DNA from: Ptychodera flava | Lineage: Eukaryota; Hemichordata; Enteropneusta; Ptychoderidae | Reading direction: 5' to 3' | DNA: 64,000 bases | Assembly: GCF_041260155.1 (NCBI RefSeq) | Contig: NC_091947.1 | Span: 30,608,528 to 30,672,527, forward strand | Shown: positions 12,801 through 35,800 of the stretch, one piece after another | Numbering within the stretch: the first letter of the stretch is position 1 | How the letters are laid out: every line of letters begins with the position of its first letter | The notes under the pieces: model-generated | Databases searched by the model: none | Told to the model about the DNA's origin: nothing | What the model saw: only the letters and a program-made list of their open reading frames with translations | Translations under genes and position numbers: made by a program

Positions 12801-13980
12801 CTGTCGTAAGAAAACGACTCAGACAGAATTTATAAAAGTCTGCATTAAAACCTGATAGATCAACTCAAGCATTTTATCCAGTTTAGTAAGAACATTTCCC
12901 AAGTTACCATGGAGACAAATACACTCTTCTTAATTGTATCATATTCAGCAGGATTAATTATTTTTGAAATGTTGATATGTCATAAAGTTTTAAAAAATTG
13001 CTTAAAAATAATTTTTTTCACAGAATTTTAACAACCGAGATGTGGAGACAAGAGAAAGAACAGGAAGCTTATGAAATGGAAAAACTGCTCTTCTTGAAAC
13101 AGCTTCAAGATGAAGTGGATGAAGAAGAAGATGAAGTTCAGAAAGCTATAAGAAAAGAAGAAGCTGATCAAGCTTTCAGTGATTGGCTGGAAAGAAAACA
13201 TCTGCCAAGATCACCATCCATTCGGGGTGACTCAGCCAAGAAAGAACAGAGAGCGAAGAAGAAAGACCAAAGCAAAGCCAAACCTCAGGAAAAATTGTAT
13301 AAGCCCAACAGTGCTGTCAAGCAGGATAGAGCTTTGAAAAGAACAGAGTTTGAGAGTGACGATGAAAGGAGAATAAAAGTGTGGAATAAGAAGGAACCCA
13401 AAGCTCTACATGCTATTACTGAAGGGAAGGGTAAATCTCCTCAGTCTCAAATGGCACAGCGATCTCCAGCTCCTCCAAGACTAGCACCATTAGCAATTCA
13501 CGACACAAAGCAACTGGCTGTGTACGATGAAAGAGTTGGATCAGCCGCAGGGTACAGTGAAAGCTCAATGCCCAAGCTGCCAGAGGAGATTATTGACAGA
13601 GTCATGACTGGAAAGCCGAACCCCCACGATCGACCGTTAGTTTTCAAATGTAAGAATATCATTGACGTTCAACAGAAGAAGTTTCTACCCATTGACAAAC
13701 GTCCCAAAGCGAAATATACATGCATCTCTCCCATGACATTTCTTCAAATCTCTTCCCAAGTAATGCTCATGTGTTGCTTCAATCGCGGAGTTTATCTTCC
13801 CATATGTCTTCGTCACATAGTCACCGTCGTAGTGTATCAGCACCAGATAGGTCAATGCTCAACAGCTATGACAGACAGAGAGTTACAACCATGATGAAAC
13901 AGTTAAACAAAAAGAAAAAAACATTTCCTGATATTGGAGGACAAGAATACGAGTTTGCATTCAAAACAAAAGCCATGTAA
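9863..13980 (+). CDS. ANKRD53: Ankyrin repeat domain-containing protein 53-like, 4 coding exons, frameshift in last exon
   Basis: Exons 9863-10108, 10751-10950, 11265-11429 and 13024-13980 give about 522 residues, close to my recollection of human ANKRD53 (530). The basic N-terminus is followed by an ankyrin block across exons 1-3 (LAAIHLAALHGRLDSVK, RPIHLAINNRTGKRALQC, LTPAHQAAIEGTVKC). The ankyrin end, LPIDYAKLWGNRDCAR, continues into TTEMWRQEKEQ, matching the human order. Exon 4 encodes an acidic coiled coil with AFSDWLERK and then a Ser/Lys-rich tail. The human protein acts on spindle microtubules; the role here is inferred from family. The main frame runs to a stop at 13892-13894, but protein-like sequence resumes in another frame from about 13720 to the stop at 13978-13980, so one base appears missing between 13696 and about 13740. 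Confidence 0.85.
12108..12162 (+). CDS. Candidate alternative last exon of ANKRD53
   Basis: The acceptor TTCTTACAG at 12099-12107 is followed by a G that completes the Arg codon split at the end of exon 3. The frame then reads DDMKAVLYRARMPYGSE and stops at 12160-12162. An AATAAA hexamer lies downstream at 12395-12400. If used, it would give an ankyrin-only protein lacking the coiled coil and basic tail. The open frame is short enough to occur by chance. Confidence 0.3.
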
Positions 13981-16025
13981 ATTTCAAGTCAAGACCCTTG
14001 TATATTTTTTTTCAGATACCAGATTTTTAAGATTTAAGCAGTGTTGGTATATTAAAAGTGAAAGTTTTCAAAAATGTGGCTGCGAAAAAGAGCCACAAGT
14101 TAATACTCATTTGCAATTTGATCTAAATCTTTTTTTTCAACCTCAACAATTACTGGTACATTATGGGCATGGCATAAAGTCACTATAGAAAAGTACAGTG
14201 ACATCCCAGTATTTGTTGACAGGTTCAAAAATGAATTGCCATCATCTGAAAGCTGAGTTCTTTATGGCTGTTCTCAACTGCCCTTTTTTAGCAATATGAA
14301 CTTTCCTGCCTCGGATTAAATGAACTGAAATCTCCCTTAAACTGAAATTTACAGTTGATTCTTTGAACCTCTGAAGGAAAAAGGAAAATGAAACTGCAAT
14401 ATATTCATGGGTACACATTCAGAAATTTCTCATTTTTTTATTGTACTTTTTTGAATATTTGAAAAATTGTAAGTACATGTATTCAAAACTACCACCTGAG
14501 CCCACAAAGTGTCTGCACAGTATGGTTTGAAGTTTGAAGATGTTAGATGAATGCTCACTATTGAACTTACATACAAATATTTTCGATTCTTTAAAACTTA
14601 GAAATCCCTCAAAAGTTACATTTATAGTAAGTCTTTATGAAGTAACTGAAAATGGCTATAACCTTAGGATTTTAAAATATGACTTGATCATTTGTACACG
14701 TGCAAAGATGTGTACAGCAGACAACATATAAGCCATTGTATACTTGATCTGTTCACCATTCTCTCCAAAACTGTTGCAAGTTACTATACCCGTACGCTGA
14801 CGCTAACGCATACACAACAAGGATTCCACCCTTACAAGAAATAGTCTAGCACTATCAGTGTTTTATTGTGCTCATCCACTTAGTGTACAACTTTTGGTGT
14901 GTCTAATCAAAGGTGAACGGCTATTGCTCTGTTTCATGTGTAATTCATGTATGCACATCTCATAGATCCAACATGTTTTCCATTATCCATGTGTTCTACA
15001 TTAACTCAGTAAATAGTGTAAAGCATACCGGTACATCGACAGTGATTATCAGTTTCAATATGTAACATTGCCAAGGAAACATTTCTAAAAGTCACAATTT
15101 ATCAAACCACTGAATGAAAGTCGGTTAAGAAAGTAAGCAACTATATATCCCGTCATCTGATGTAAGGTTGCCAGCATCTACTCAATTTCTGATTTTTCTG
15201 AAGAAACAAGTCTCTCAAATAGTAGGTTTTGCTGTTCACCTACACGATGATTTAAGGTTTAAGAACTTTGTGACTAGGAATAAACCATATTCCTCCTGTT
15301 ACTGGTATTTTTTCATTATGTGACTTTTCTTAATATTACATTTTAAGAAGCTATTCAGTAGTTGCTAATGAAATTTTTATGGTTTTGAAGTCATCCAGGT
15401 CTCACTTCATAAGAGACTCATCTTCAGAACTCTACCAAGATTTACAAAAGTGTACAGATTTTATTTTAGTGCATACATATATGCATATTGTACATGATTG
15501 TTATTGATTTACAGGTATTTGGTTCAATACAGGCTAACTTGTACCGTATTTCAAGAGATGTGAATGTAATTCAATAGATACTCAGATATCTATTTCCTTT
15601 CCTCTATTCCTCTTGCAATGTCTCGATATTTAATTACTTATTTGAGTACTGTGTAGATTTAGAAATAATTATGGGCAAAAAAATCTACCCATATAACTTT
15701 GACATTGTAAATATGTAAATATTGTGTACGGGGTAGGGTTTTAAATACAACATGATGTTTTTGGTTTGGTTTGATAATGTAACTGAAATTTGTCATTTGG
15801 AAAAGAGTGTGTGTTCCCTCTTGGATCATTTGTCATATGATTGTTTGTACTATGTTAATGAAATGTAAGGAACTGTACAGAATAATGAATTCTGACAATG
15901 ATTTTAATATTTGTAATGAACTTTTCATATATGAACACATTTGAAGTGATATATAATTGGCAAATATCATCTCGTAGAAGTCAAAGTAGTCATAACAGCA
16001 TGCCAAAAATTGTTTTCTGTATCAC

Positions 16026-16076
16026 TTTTAAAACATGCCAAAGGTTTCGGTGGTTTTAAAACATGCCAAAGGTTTT
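16026..16076. repeat. 28-bp tandem duplication
   Basis: Two copies of a unit containing AAAACATGCCAAAGGTTT, starting at 16026 and 16054, with a third partial echo of the theme downstream. Non-coding. Confidence 0.7.
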
Positions 16077-16981
16077 GGTTTTCAGGCTTTGCCAAAATTT
16101 GTGCCAGAGAGAGTTTTGTAACATTAAAGATGTATTGCTAAAAGTGGTCAAGCTATTCTAAAGCACAATTGATTCATTTCTGATGTGATTCTTTCATGTT
16201 TCCAAATCTTTCTGTTGTTATCTACAAGACCTCAGTGTTAGCGACTAACAACTGATTATCTCTTTTGCATATTTCAAGTAATGTTTTTTTACACTGTAAC
16301 TGTATTAGTACCACAGTGGCTGCATAGTGTCATGAACATTTCATATTTCAAAATACATGTAAATTAAAATTTCCAAAGGCTACATACATCTAGGGTCTAT
16401 CTTCTCTTGCACATGAATCCAGTCAATGGTGAAATATTCTTGCACTCGTAATGGTAATCCTTTTCAAACTATAGTTCAAAAGTAATGGCAATGATACATG
16501 TTTTATCAAAGTCTGTGTTAAAGTGTGCTGAATAAATGCTTAGTTGAGCTTGATATATTTTGCTATCTTTACCAATAAAATATTCTTGGAATACCTCCTT
16601 GCCAAAGAATGTTATTTTTGTAGTTCTCTGTTCCTTGAAATTCTGTATGATTTGGCGAGTGTACTTTATGGACGAGTGAAAGAGGAGAAATTTTTCTGCA
16701 TGCTGCATATGAGTTCCTTATGTCTGCACGTAATTTGCCTCAAACTATATATGACAATGGCTAAAGGGGCATGTATGAGAATATCCCTGACCCAAACAAA
16801 CAAACAAAAAAGCCTATGTCAACAACATCTGCATTCTCTCCGATGTGTCATGTTGAGATTAATGATACATATATTTAAGTCTGACAATCTCTTTGCGATG
16901 TTGTCCCCCAAGGCAAGCCCTGAGGACATTGACTTTAGAGGGCGCTCTTCCCTAAATCCCTGAATGGAGACTCCTTGCACC

Positions 16982-17182
16982 CACTGGTGCTTGCATCATT
17001 GCTTGGATAGTCGATTGAAGGCCCAGCATTAAAGTGTGAGGCTGAAGGCAAACCTCGGTTACCGTAGTAGTGTAAGGAATATTCTTAAGACCTTACAATA
17101 CAACCAAGGTTCGGCCTTCAGCTTCACATTTCGGTCTTGGGCCTACGATTGACTATCAAAGCAATGCTGCAAGCACCTGTGC
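16982..17182. repeat. Foldback element or hairpin, arms about 93 bases
   Basis: The left arm (16982-17078) and right arm (17091-17182) are imperfect reverse complements. They share blocks such as GGTGCTTGCA, ATTGCTT, GATAGTC, AGGCCCA and GCTGAAGGC, around a loop of about 12 bases. The structure fits a palindromic MITE or a long hairpin RNA precursor. No open frame spans it. Confidence 0.75.
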
Positions 17183-18553
17183 TTTCGCAAGTCTACCGTA
17201 TATTCAAACCATATAAACTCTTTCTCACTGTTAAAGTATAGAAAATTATCTTAGTTTTCTCACTCCATGTTATCAAAATATCTTCTTAAATTCTTTTCGT
17301 ACATTTTTGTTTCCGTTACCTATCTCAGGTAATATAAATGTTCAAATACTTTACAAGCTGATGCGAAGATCTGCTATCAAGGGTTCTCCTCATGGATATC
17401 AATGAAAAAAACACTCTTCTTCCATTTCTGAGATTTTGTTCAAATGTGTGGACATGTACAAAGTATTAATAGTCCTGCATGATGGTCAGAAGTACGTCTT
17501 ATGCTTTGGTTTGGCTCTGGTCTATGGTAAGCCTAGAACCATTGCTCAGGTTTGTCCTGGTCTTGTCTGACCAGGACGACATTGAGAGTGACTTGTGGCA
17601 AAGTGATGAAATAAAGTGTACAATAAGATATCTGCAGTACTGTAGCCCACTAGGCCTAAATTCCTTGATCAAGATTATTTCCTGCATACAAGTTCTGAAG
17701 AAATTGATAGGCCTTTTGGACTAATTGCAGTTATGGAAGACTATATTTGATAGTCTGCACTTGGGAGAAGGTCCAAGCACAGAAAGCAGATCAGTTTCAA
17801 AGAGAAATAAGGAAGTTGAAAAGTTAAGAACTTCATTAGCATTCAACTTGCTATTCTATACAATAGCAAGAATTTATATTGATATATTATTGCAGTAAAA
17901 AGGAAACATTCTCAACAAAATTTAATTTTTGCTTGTATGTAAGCTTTAAACTTTATTGCCCATTCACAAAAGCTTTGCTTAACTAAAAAAATTGAAAAAT
18001 GTCATCATTAAAATGACGCAATAACTTACAAATGCCACATTAACGTGAAAATGTGCAAATTACTTGTAGATTCTCATGATGTAAACAACAGTTAGAAAAC
18101 CTTTTCAAAACAGCGCCCTCTGGCTACTACCTGTGGTATGGTACTCCATTGAAATGTCATGTGATACACACAACTCATATTTACCGGTAATAAAAATTCT
18201 TACATAAAATGATCAGCACATACCTACATGTAAGATTCACATTAACTGATTGTGTGCAGATTTTTTCACAAGCAGATATGGGTTGTAAATTTGCAGAAAT
18301 AAAAAATATGCAGAAAGTGATCTAGGTTGTCCTATCATTCCACAAAGTTAATGGTGCAAAGCAAGATACAATCAGAATTATCCAACAATTGTACCTCACA
18401 TAAAACATTCCATTTATTGCTTTGAATAGAAATCACACATACCACTTGCACTGTGCTTTGATGACCTTTAATGCTGTATTACATATTTTTCTTCTCTTCA
18501 TATGCCAGCTAAAATTTCTTTAGAGTTCTTTAGCAAAATTCCATGATGTTGAA

Positions 18554-18602
18554 TTGATAACATGAATGTACTTTTTGATAACATGAATGTACTTTTTGAT
18601 AT
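18554..18602. repeat. 21-bp tandem repeat, about 2.3 copies
   Basis: The unit TTGATAACATGAATGTACTTT (up to one T) is repeated head-to-tail. Non-coding, between ANKRD53 and TEX261. Confidence 0.75.
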
Positions 18603-20261
18603 ATCTCTTTTGGCCAGATATGCTTTACTTATGTGCTGCAACTGGAGATACTTAAAGATATATTGGTATATCTTACATACACCAGATAGAACAAAATCAT
18701 TGAAAATAAGTTATTCAAAATGACACAAATTTAAAGTTACCAAATAATTTTAAAATGCATATAGTTTACTACCTTTAATCTGCTCATTTTGGATGGTTTC
18801 TCTTCAAGACAACTATCGTCTGATATTATAACATACGTACAATCTATCACAGTCCAATGTCCATACTGTCAAAATGTATGACTGCATGTGAAACAGTAGG
18901 TATGTGCTTTGCACAGACTCAAGTACATAAACCACTGTACTGACATCCACTGTCCTCACTATCGAGATCCATGCACTGACCCCAAAATAAAGACCCATTC
19001 ATAGTCCTACTAGGTACAATGTCTATGCTACTGAGAAACATGCACTGACCACCATGCCTGATACGGTATCCTTTGCACCATGAACAATGCACCGACCACA
19101 ACCTTCTTCAAATACAACTATTATCAAGACAAACCACACAGACCATTCATATCTTGTATCCATGGTAGAAAATCATGTTTGTTTTTCCTGTAGCAGATGA
19201 TAACAATGGCCACAATGGCTACTCATACATTGGATTCCAAAGTAGAAGTTGCTGTTTTAACAGTTGTCCAGTTTGACATAATTTTAAACAATAACAGAAC
19301 ATGATGTATTTATTTCTGAATGCATTGACATACCAAAGTAACATGCAGCAGAGTAGGTTCATGAGATACCCGATATCACAAATTTTATAACTTCCATTTT
19401 TTAAGTGACAAAATGCATGCTTCCTTTCAAAAGTTACTAAAGAACCTTAAAGTTTGAAAAAAATACCAGCTCATGAAATATTTACATGATTTCTATGAGT
19501 TAAAAATATGTTTGTTTTTGCTTGGACATATTTGTACAGATACATGCAGCGCTAGCACCTATACAGTGTTGATTATTACACTTCTAGTAAAAAATGACCC
19601 ATGAAACTTTTGCATATTTTGTGCAAATATCAGTTCATTTCATGTGCTCTTCATTGATAAAGACAGCAAATCACATTGAGTATCTTTCTGATATTTTGTT
19701 GAGAAATTCAATATCTATGATGACACTACAGTCACGATAGATTAAAGGAGTAGAATAACCTCCATTGATTGGTTTTCATTTGATGGCATGCAAAAAACGT
19801 GCACCATCAAAGCTGCCATACACAATCAAAGCTGCCAAGTTCTACTCATCGGAGTAAACAAGGCTGGCCCACCTCTTTTACCATATATGGATACATGCAA
19901 ATATGCAGTAAAGACGTAAATCTGACAGCGTTTGATCGAGGGTTTCAAAAACTCTGTTTTCGAATTGTGAGTCTACACTCTGATGTTGGTACACTTTCTT
20001 TTGATGTTGTATTCATTTTTATGAATTGTTTAATGTCCATACAAGTTCAAATCAAAGTTTTGAAATGAAATTAGTGGTACTGTAAGTAGGGTCATGACTG
20101 CTCACAACATCAAAATTGTACATTGATTTTCATATATCATACCAGTATTACACCGGATAACTGAATATTCTGCCATAAAAGGTGATCTCTCTAAGCATGA
20201 TACTGTAACAAGTTTAAACTGTCATTGTCATATTGCCTCCTTTTTAAGGAGAACCAATTCA

Positions 20262-20267
20262 TTTAAT
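20262..20267 (-). terminator. Candidate polyadenylation signal of TEX261
   Basis: ATTAAA on the minus strand, about 106 bases past the TEX261 stop. It is a common variant signal, but in AT-rich sequence it is weak evidence on its own. Confidence 0.3.
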
Positions 20268-20372
20268 TTATAAATGAGTAAAAATCCAACAATGGCTGTG
20301 AAAAGGCTCTGCGCAAGTTTTTACCCAGATGTGATACTCAAAGGATGTGATAAAACCTTGATGTAATGACAA

Positions 20373-29331
<8,959 letters not shown>

Positions 29332-29831
29332 TTCTGTAATCTTGTCTTCACTGCTTATGCTACGTAATGGGGGTATTCCAAAATGGCCACTCGCAGGCTT
29401 TCCGGTCGGAAGAGGGCGCTGATGAGAGCACGATAATCCAATTACACATCTGGGGTGGTCATTAAGTATTTAGTAGAGGGACTCATAATAATTTCAATAA
29501 AGTTGAGTTCTAATGATTCCATGAAAGTTCAAATCGCTTCCTCTCCGTTGTTAACACTGTCGTAAACTTTGCATATACAAACCAAGCGTTATATCTTCCT
29601 CGAATATTTTACGCTGTTTCGATTTACTTTTGGGCGTCACCTGTATATCAATGGACTTGTCTTCTTGACTCAGATTTACATGTATTTTCCCTTCATTCGT
29701 CGGTACAGGCTGGGCGATACGCTGGCTGGGCTGGTGGTGCCAGGGATGACATGAACGGGGATCCACCTAGAATTCGGGTGTAAGCTAACTCATAGTCATG
29801 TTATTCGCAGATTTATCTACAAGAGGAAAAG
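29332..29831. promoter_or_regulatory. Head-to-head promoter region between TEX261 and NEURL
   Basis: The two divergent start codons are 500 bases apart. A CpG-containing cluster at 29395-29425 includes TTCCGGTCGGAAG (an inverted ETS-like site, 29400-29412) followed directly by AGAGGGCGC (29411-29419), a CTCF-core-like motif. No TATA box is obvious near either start. Confidence 0.55.
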
Positions 29832-32800
29832 ATGGGCCAGTCTTCGAGCAGCAATCACTCGAACAGTAGAGGTATGGCGAGATACCGTTTTTATTTTGTG
29901 TGAAATAACAAAGTAATGCTTTGACTAGCCTGGGGATAGCGCTTATTGTTGATTTTACTGTGTAGCGTTCCAATCAGCTGGTGCCTGCCAGTGCCATCAA
30001 GGGGAAAACTACTAGTACGACAGTATCGAGCACTGCCAGTTATTCAGGGCGAACTGTGAATTTATCTTGTTCTTTCTAATCCAGAATAATTGTCTTAGAC
30101 CGAGCTAATTGGAATATTCTGACTCATAAAACCGTGCAGAAGTGGAACAAATCTCAACAAAAGGGCGCATACCAAACCTCACATGGGCTGACATTCCACA
30201 GAATGGGGGTCTATTGATACGACTAAATTCAATTGTTTGAGGACAGCGGACATTGTTGTGTGTGGTACATATACATTCTAAACAGTGGTATATGTTGTCA
30301 ACATTTATAGTTTTGCCTAAACAAGCCATGTGATGAGGTATAGGGTTGTTGCTAGATCGACAGTTTGCCGTTTATGTCTACCTGACCACACCTGATGTAC
30401 TGTTTCAGAAGTGCTTGCGCCTTTCCTCAAAATTGAAAGTATGCCACATAACTGCAAAATGAATCACACTGCAAGTGGTTGGTGTACCCAAGAGCTTTGA
30501 TTGTTGTTTCAGTGTCTTTTCATTCCAATGAATTGGAAAACCTTTGCATATCACACATTAGCCAATCCACACAGGTTGTTGATATGGGAATACATAATCA
30601 AATCAGTACTGCAGGTACCACTGAACAGATTCAGTGAGCACAGATACTCATTTCGGAGAAAACCTGTGACAAGTTTGCCCCAAATATACCAGAGGTGTGT
30701 AAAAGACATCGTGTATTTCACTTAGAAACACACCAAACGAAAGTGGCGTTAGACCCAATATCCTTTGAAACAGCTTGATCAGGCTCAAGCACAGACAGTT
30801 GTAAATGAAAGGACATGTACAGCATAGCATGAAGTAATGTAGTCAGGAAAAAATGTTCTGTAGACTTTCACAAGGTTTATCATTTTTTCATGTTTTAATT
30901 CAAATCAGTAAGCTTGCATTTGAAATGATTGCATTTCAAACTCAGTAATTTAGGTTTCAAAAGTACTTAAGCAGAAATTCTGCAATAAAGTAAGGCATTC
31001 TTGAACAGTTCTCACTCAGCACCCTCAAACCTCAAGGCAAAAACACTTGTCAAACACTGAAGAATGTGATACACCCATGTTTGTGAATAATGCTACACAT
31101 GTGTACAACCACTCTGCCCTCAACAGCTTGTACTCCCCCGCCCAGTGTTATGACTGGTTTACTGCATCTGAGACCGCGTTCACTTCACTGTCACTTATTT
31201 CCTGAAGTAGTGAGGGAGCAAAGAAACAATGCTTCATGAACCATTACACTTGGGTTCTGGCATGTGACTACCCGGCTACCTACTTAGTTACAACATTAGC
31301 CGTATAAATGTAAAGATCTTCAGTGCATGCAGTGGCCAAAAATACACCAACAAAATAGGAGAAATCACAGTGGGCAAAGACAGTGTCACTTTCATGCTTT
31401 CATATTGTATTTCAATTCCTTCATTACCCTTCTTCATTAAGTCAATAAGGATTGCAGTCAGTATTTTATCACAGTTTGTTTTGTTTTTCAAGTGTACACT
31501 GGGTAGCTGTAATGAGTGTGCATGGGTGTGTACCACATTCCATCAAGTTACCAAAGGTGAACAGTTGAGAGCTAGGATGGGGATATGCATAAAATTTATG
31601 TCTTTTTTCACATAACATATGCGACATGTTTTTGTCTCACGCTTTGTGTCTTATTTGGTTTAGGTGGATCCGGTCGCAGTCAAGACAGGAGCACTGCAGG
31701 GTCATCTACACCTCAAAGGAGTCGTAGCAGTAACCGCAGTAACAGTTCATCGCCATCCTATAATGCACAGACCCCCTTGCAGTTTCACAGCTTTCATGGG
31801 AGCAACATAATTCTATCCCCCGATGGCAAATCAGCCCGCAGGAATGGCAGCTTCTGCAATGCTATCGTTTTCACCAGCAGGCCAGTGAAATGCATGGAAA
31901 AAGTCTGCATCAAATTCACTGATACCACAACCAACTGGAGTGGTGTGGTACGGTTCGGGTACACAAACCGCAACCCAGATGAGATTGGTAGTGCAACGTT
32001 ACCACGTTATGCGTGTCCCGATCTTACAAGTCGGACAGGATTCTGGGCCAAAGCTTTAGGAGAAACTTACGCAGAGAGAAACAATGTGCTTTGTTTTTGG
32101 GTGAACAGACAGGGAGAAGTACTTTATACAATAAATAATGACAATAAAGGTATTTTCTTCAATGATGTTGATGTGAACGAACCATTATGGGGACTGATGG
32201 ACATCTACGGCAATAGCGTTGAAGTACGATTAGTCGGTAAGTTTTCCCAGGTCCAATGAAATTTTTAATGTAGATGTCAAATTCAATTCTCATAAGTTGA
32301 CAATGGTTTGTGTGGTGAGTTCAAGGTAAACCAGAAAGGTGAACTTTATTTTTAGTTGTAACAATCTTGAAAGGCAATTTCTATTGTGTGACAGATGGTT
32401 CAAGGCAAATCAGATAATATCATGTATGTTACACAGAGCAGTATGCTCGCAAGTATTCTACCAAAATCACAACACAAAATAAGTTCTGAATATTGCTAAT
32501 TCAATGTATATATTGTTCATGTTCTGAAAACTAGGAAATTATTTCCTTTCCAATGCCCCCATACCCAAAGCATAGGCCAACAGTCATTTCAGTTCTGTGC
32601 TGTTCCAGCAAACTTCCTTGTTTTGTTGTCTCAGTATCCACAAAGTACAAAACTAGACATCAATTAGTAGCCATATGTCAGTAAGTGGATGCAATACCAG
32701 TGATACTCATTCTGTACAAAGCCTATGGAACCTTTACCTGATTGGTGCAAGTACATGTAGTAACATCAGTAGAAGGTTATCCTTTTGGTATTGTCACTGC

Positions 32801-35800
32801 ATTTTATAATAATAGTGTATGTGTTCTGAACATTTGTATCCACAAAAAACACATCAAATACTATTGTGGTTATCACTAAATTTCTTGAATACTATTTTTT
32901 TTTAACCTTCCTACCATAATGCTTTAGCTGAAAATGAAACTTCCCAATTTCATCTTGGTGAGATGGTGTACATATCTGCCTACATCGGATGCTTAGCGTA
33001 GAGTCTTTCTACAAAAGTCTAGCCTTTGCTGACAACATACCAGACTCTATTACAGAATATTAATTACCACTATTAGACACTCAAGTTCAAAGATCAGCAA
33101 GTCGTACTCTAGTAAGTTACCAAACACACCACAGGTATTTATCTACGTGCATGGACAACGTGGTGCAAAGTTCATAAGAGCTGAAAATGCAAGAGAAAGT
33201 TCATTTATTATTTCATACATATCATACCAGGTCAACATAAAAAGTTTCGCTACAATTGTAGAAAACAATGTTGACTTTGTTAGGAGAAAGAAAAGGCTGC
33301 ATTGTGTCATGAAAAAGGCATTTCTTTGGAATCAATAATGCATTTAACCTTCGACCCCATGTAGTGGCATTTCCAGGATTTATTGGGTTCATTCTGACAT
33401 GGTATGAATTGTGCTAACATTTGCCTGTAGGGGTGGTGCTTTCAGGAATTTACGGGTCAATGTATTGTCTATGGCTGTGAAAAATACACGCTGGCACTAA
33501 GAAGCCTCCCAGTGTTCTTGGTATCAAGGATTTATGAATTTCTTTTTATGGTTATATCCCAAGTGAGTTTATAATGTGAGATCATCTGCAACACCGTGTT
33601 GACAAATTCTCAGAAAAGGCAACGACCTTCTGCAATCATTATTTGCAGCATCAAGTTTTGACAATCTTTGTGTCATAAATAAACTTATCAATGTGCGTTT
33701 ATCTGAATGGTGACTATTTGTTGTACTTTCAAATTTCTTGTTATGAAATTTGACTAAAACTATTTTATACAGGATACAGAACCCGAGGAGATTTTTACCG
33801 TCTTTCATCTCATCGATGTATTTCATTTGGACAGTCTGGACACTCTGTCTCAGATTTAGTAATAGTAATAGAAAAGGCTGGTAATAATTTTTGAACGAAT
33901 CAAATGTTTGTCTTGATTTCTTGAGAACAAGGTGTGGTACAATTTATAAATTCAAAGACTAAAGTGCTATTCAAATATGTCTAGATTTGGCTATTTTGAC
34001 AGTTAAGTAAACAGTCCAACTTTGCCTACCAGATCTCTTATTTGTTAGATAATTTGCCCACTGGCTAGGGAGGTTACCAGCATTCAGTTACCAACTGCGT
34101 GTTCAAAAACAACAAACTGCTATCAAGGATGGTGTTTCAAATGTCATTAGTTAGGTCACTTCCCACTCATCAACCATGGTATCTCATGTATGCTATTGCA
34201 ACAGTATAGCACTATATATTAAAAATCTCCACTTCTACATGGACATCCATTGTAGTATTCAGAATCCATGCTCCTTTAGGGATCTCATAAAGATTTAAAG
34301 AGCGCTGTACATGTAATGTCTATACCAAGTTGTTTGGAGTGGATGCCCAGAAGACGATAAATGACCCACTTTCAGGCCACTACAGTTCCCACAAGACTTA
34401 AATGACCCACAACCAGGGCTGTTGTAATTATCATGTGAATTTACAACACCTACTAAAAGCTTGACAAGAGAACCTTTCGTTTTCCCATGTGAAGGTCGCG
34501 TGTTTGTGGCGAAAGAAAGCACAGACAGTAGCTTCTACCGTCTATGAATATAGTATCTCTAAGTCATTCTCATGTGATGACAATGGCTTATGTACAGTTC
34601 CCACATCAGTGACTGTACACTGACATCGACACATGCAAATTGGTAATTGACAAGTCACTTCTCAAGTGTCTTTGTTATCAATGCTCTTACCTGTACTTTG
34701 ACATGACTCTACCTGTACATTCAGTGTTCAATTCGAAAAAGGATAGGTTTAACATTTCTCATAACATATCCGAACAATGTAAATCTGAGAAAAATCACTT
34801 GTTAAGAAATTGTTTTCGATATCAGCGCATATGTTTTGCATCAAAGAAAACCATATTCTGTTAATTTACAGTACTTTACAAATGGCTACTGCTCTCACTG
34901 ACATGCCAATGAAAAAATTACTGAGATCCATGGTATACAGAAGATGGTGAAATCTGGCCTCTTTCACTGTCACTCCATATGCAAGCTTCAGTGTTTCAGC
35001 AACAAGTGAAAGGTATAGTTGTATAGGACTTACATTTTCAAAAAAGGTTGTCCTCAGTAGAAGCCATTAGCATCAACATTTGCATTTACTCAGTTGCACC
35101 AGTGATGAAACAACATAGTGAAAGGGTTCATCAAAAGAGAAAATCCTGTGTTAGCTTTTTCATTTGATCACACTACTCAGTACAGATGCCTGCCGTGTGG
35201 ATACTTCAATAAATGTACACTTTGCAAGCTTTGTAAGTTATGGAATGGTAGAAGGTACATTGATCAAACTGGTACTTTTTACTTTGATCTTTTACCTACA
35301 TTACACTTGGTTGATTTATCGATGAAACCACAGATTGTTTATCAGCATTACCTTTAACAAATCGATTAACTTGATAAAACTTTCAGAGGAAAATGAAGGA
35401 CTAATGTATGTAGGTCAATGGCTCCAAGAATTACGTGTAATGAGAGAACCAGGAATTGAAGACTTTGGCTTTTAAATTGAAGTATGCTGCTTCTTATAAT
35501 GCCCCTTTGTCAGGTTACAACTACGTTTTGATATGCAAACTTACATTGGCTACTTCTACAAATCTTCAATTCATGTGTGTACTTTTTATGTCCTCAGACC
35601 ATACATCTGGTTTTTTCCTAGGTCAATACAATATGAAATTGAACACTGCGTTCTTGCAATCCTGCTGCAAGTCTAACCTTCATTTTCAAGTATGATCGTG
35701 TATTATGTTTAGTATGGCATTCTGGAATATGCAGTACATAACATTGAGACAATCCGCTGAGAGACTTGACAAAAATCATTGGTGTAGACCATATAGACCT

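Larger units (their letters stand above)
13981..20372. other. Convergent intergenic region with 3' UTRs of ANKRD53 and TEX261
   Basis: No coding gene is supported here. The sequence is AT-rich with short tandem duplications (16026, 18554), a 200-base foldback at 16982-17182 and two AGAGGGCGC-type motifs (16937 and 18113). A plus-strand AATAAA at 16531 and a minus-strand ATTAAA at 20262 could serve the two flanking genes. Confidence 0.6.

Noticed and set aside
16544..16963. 139-residue plus-strand frame
   Set aside because: Composition is that of AT-rich non-coding sequence (many Leu, Phe, Ile, Cys), with no domain and no splice context. It is probably UTR or intergenic.
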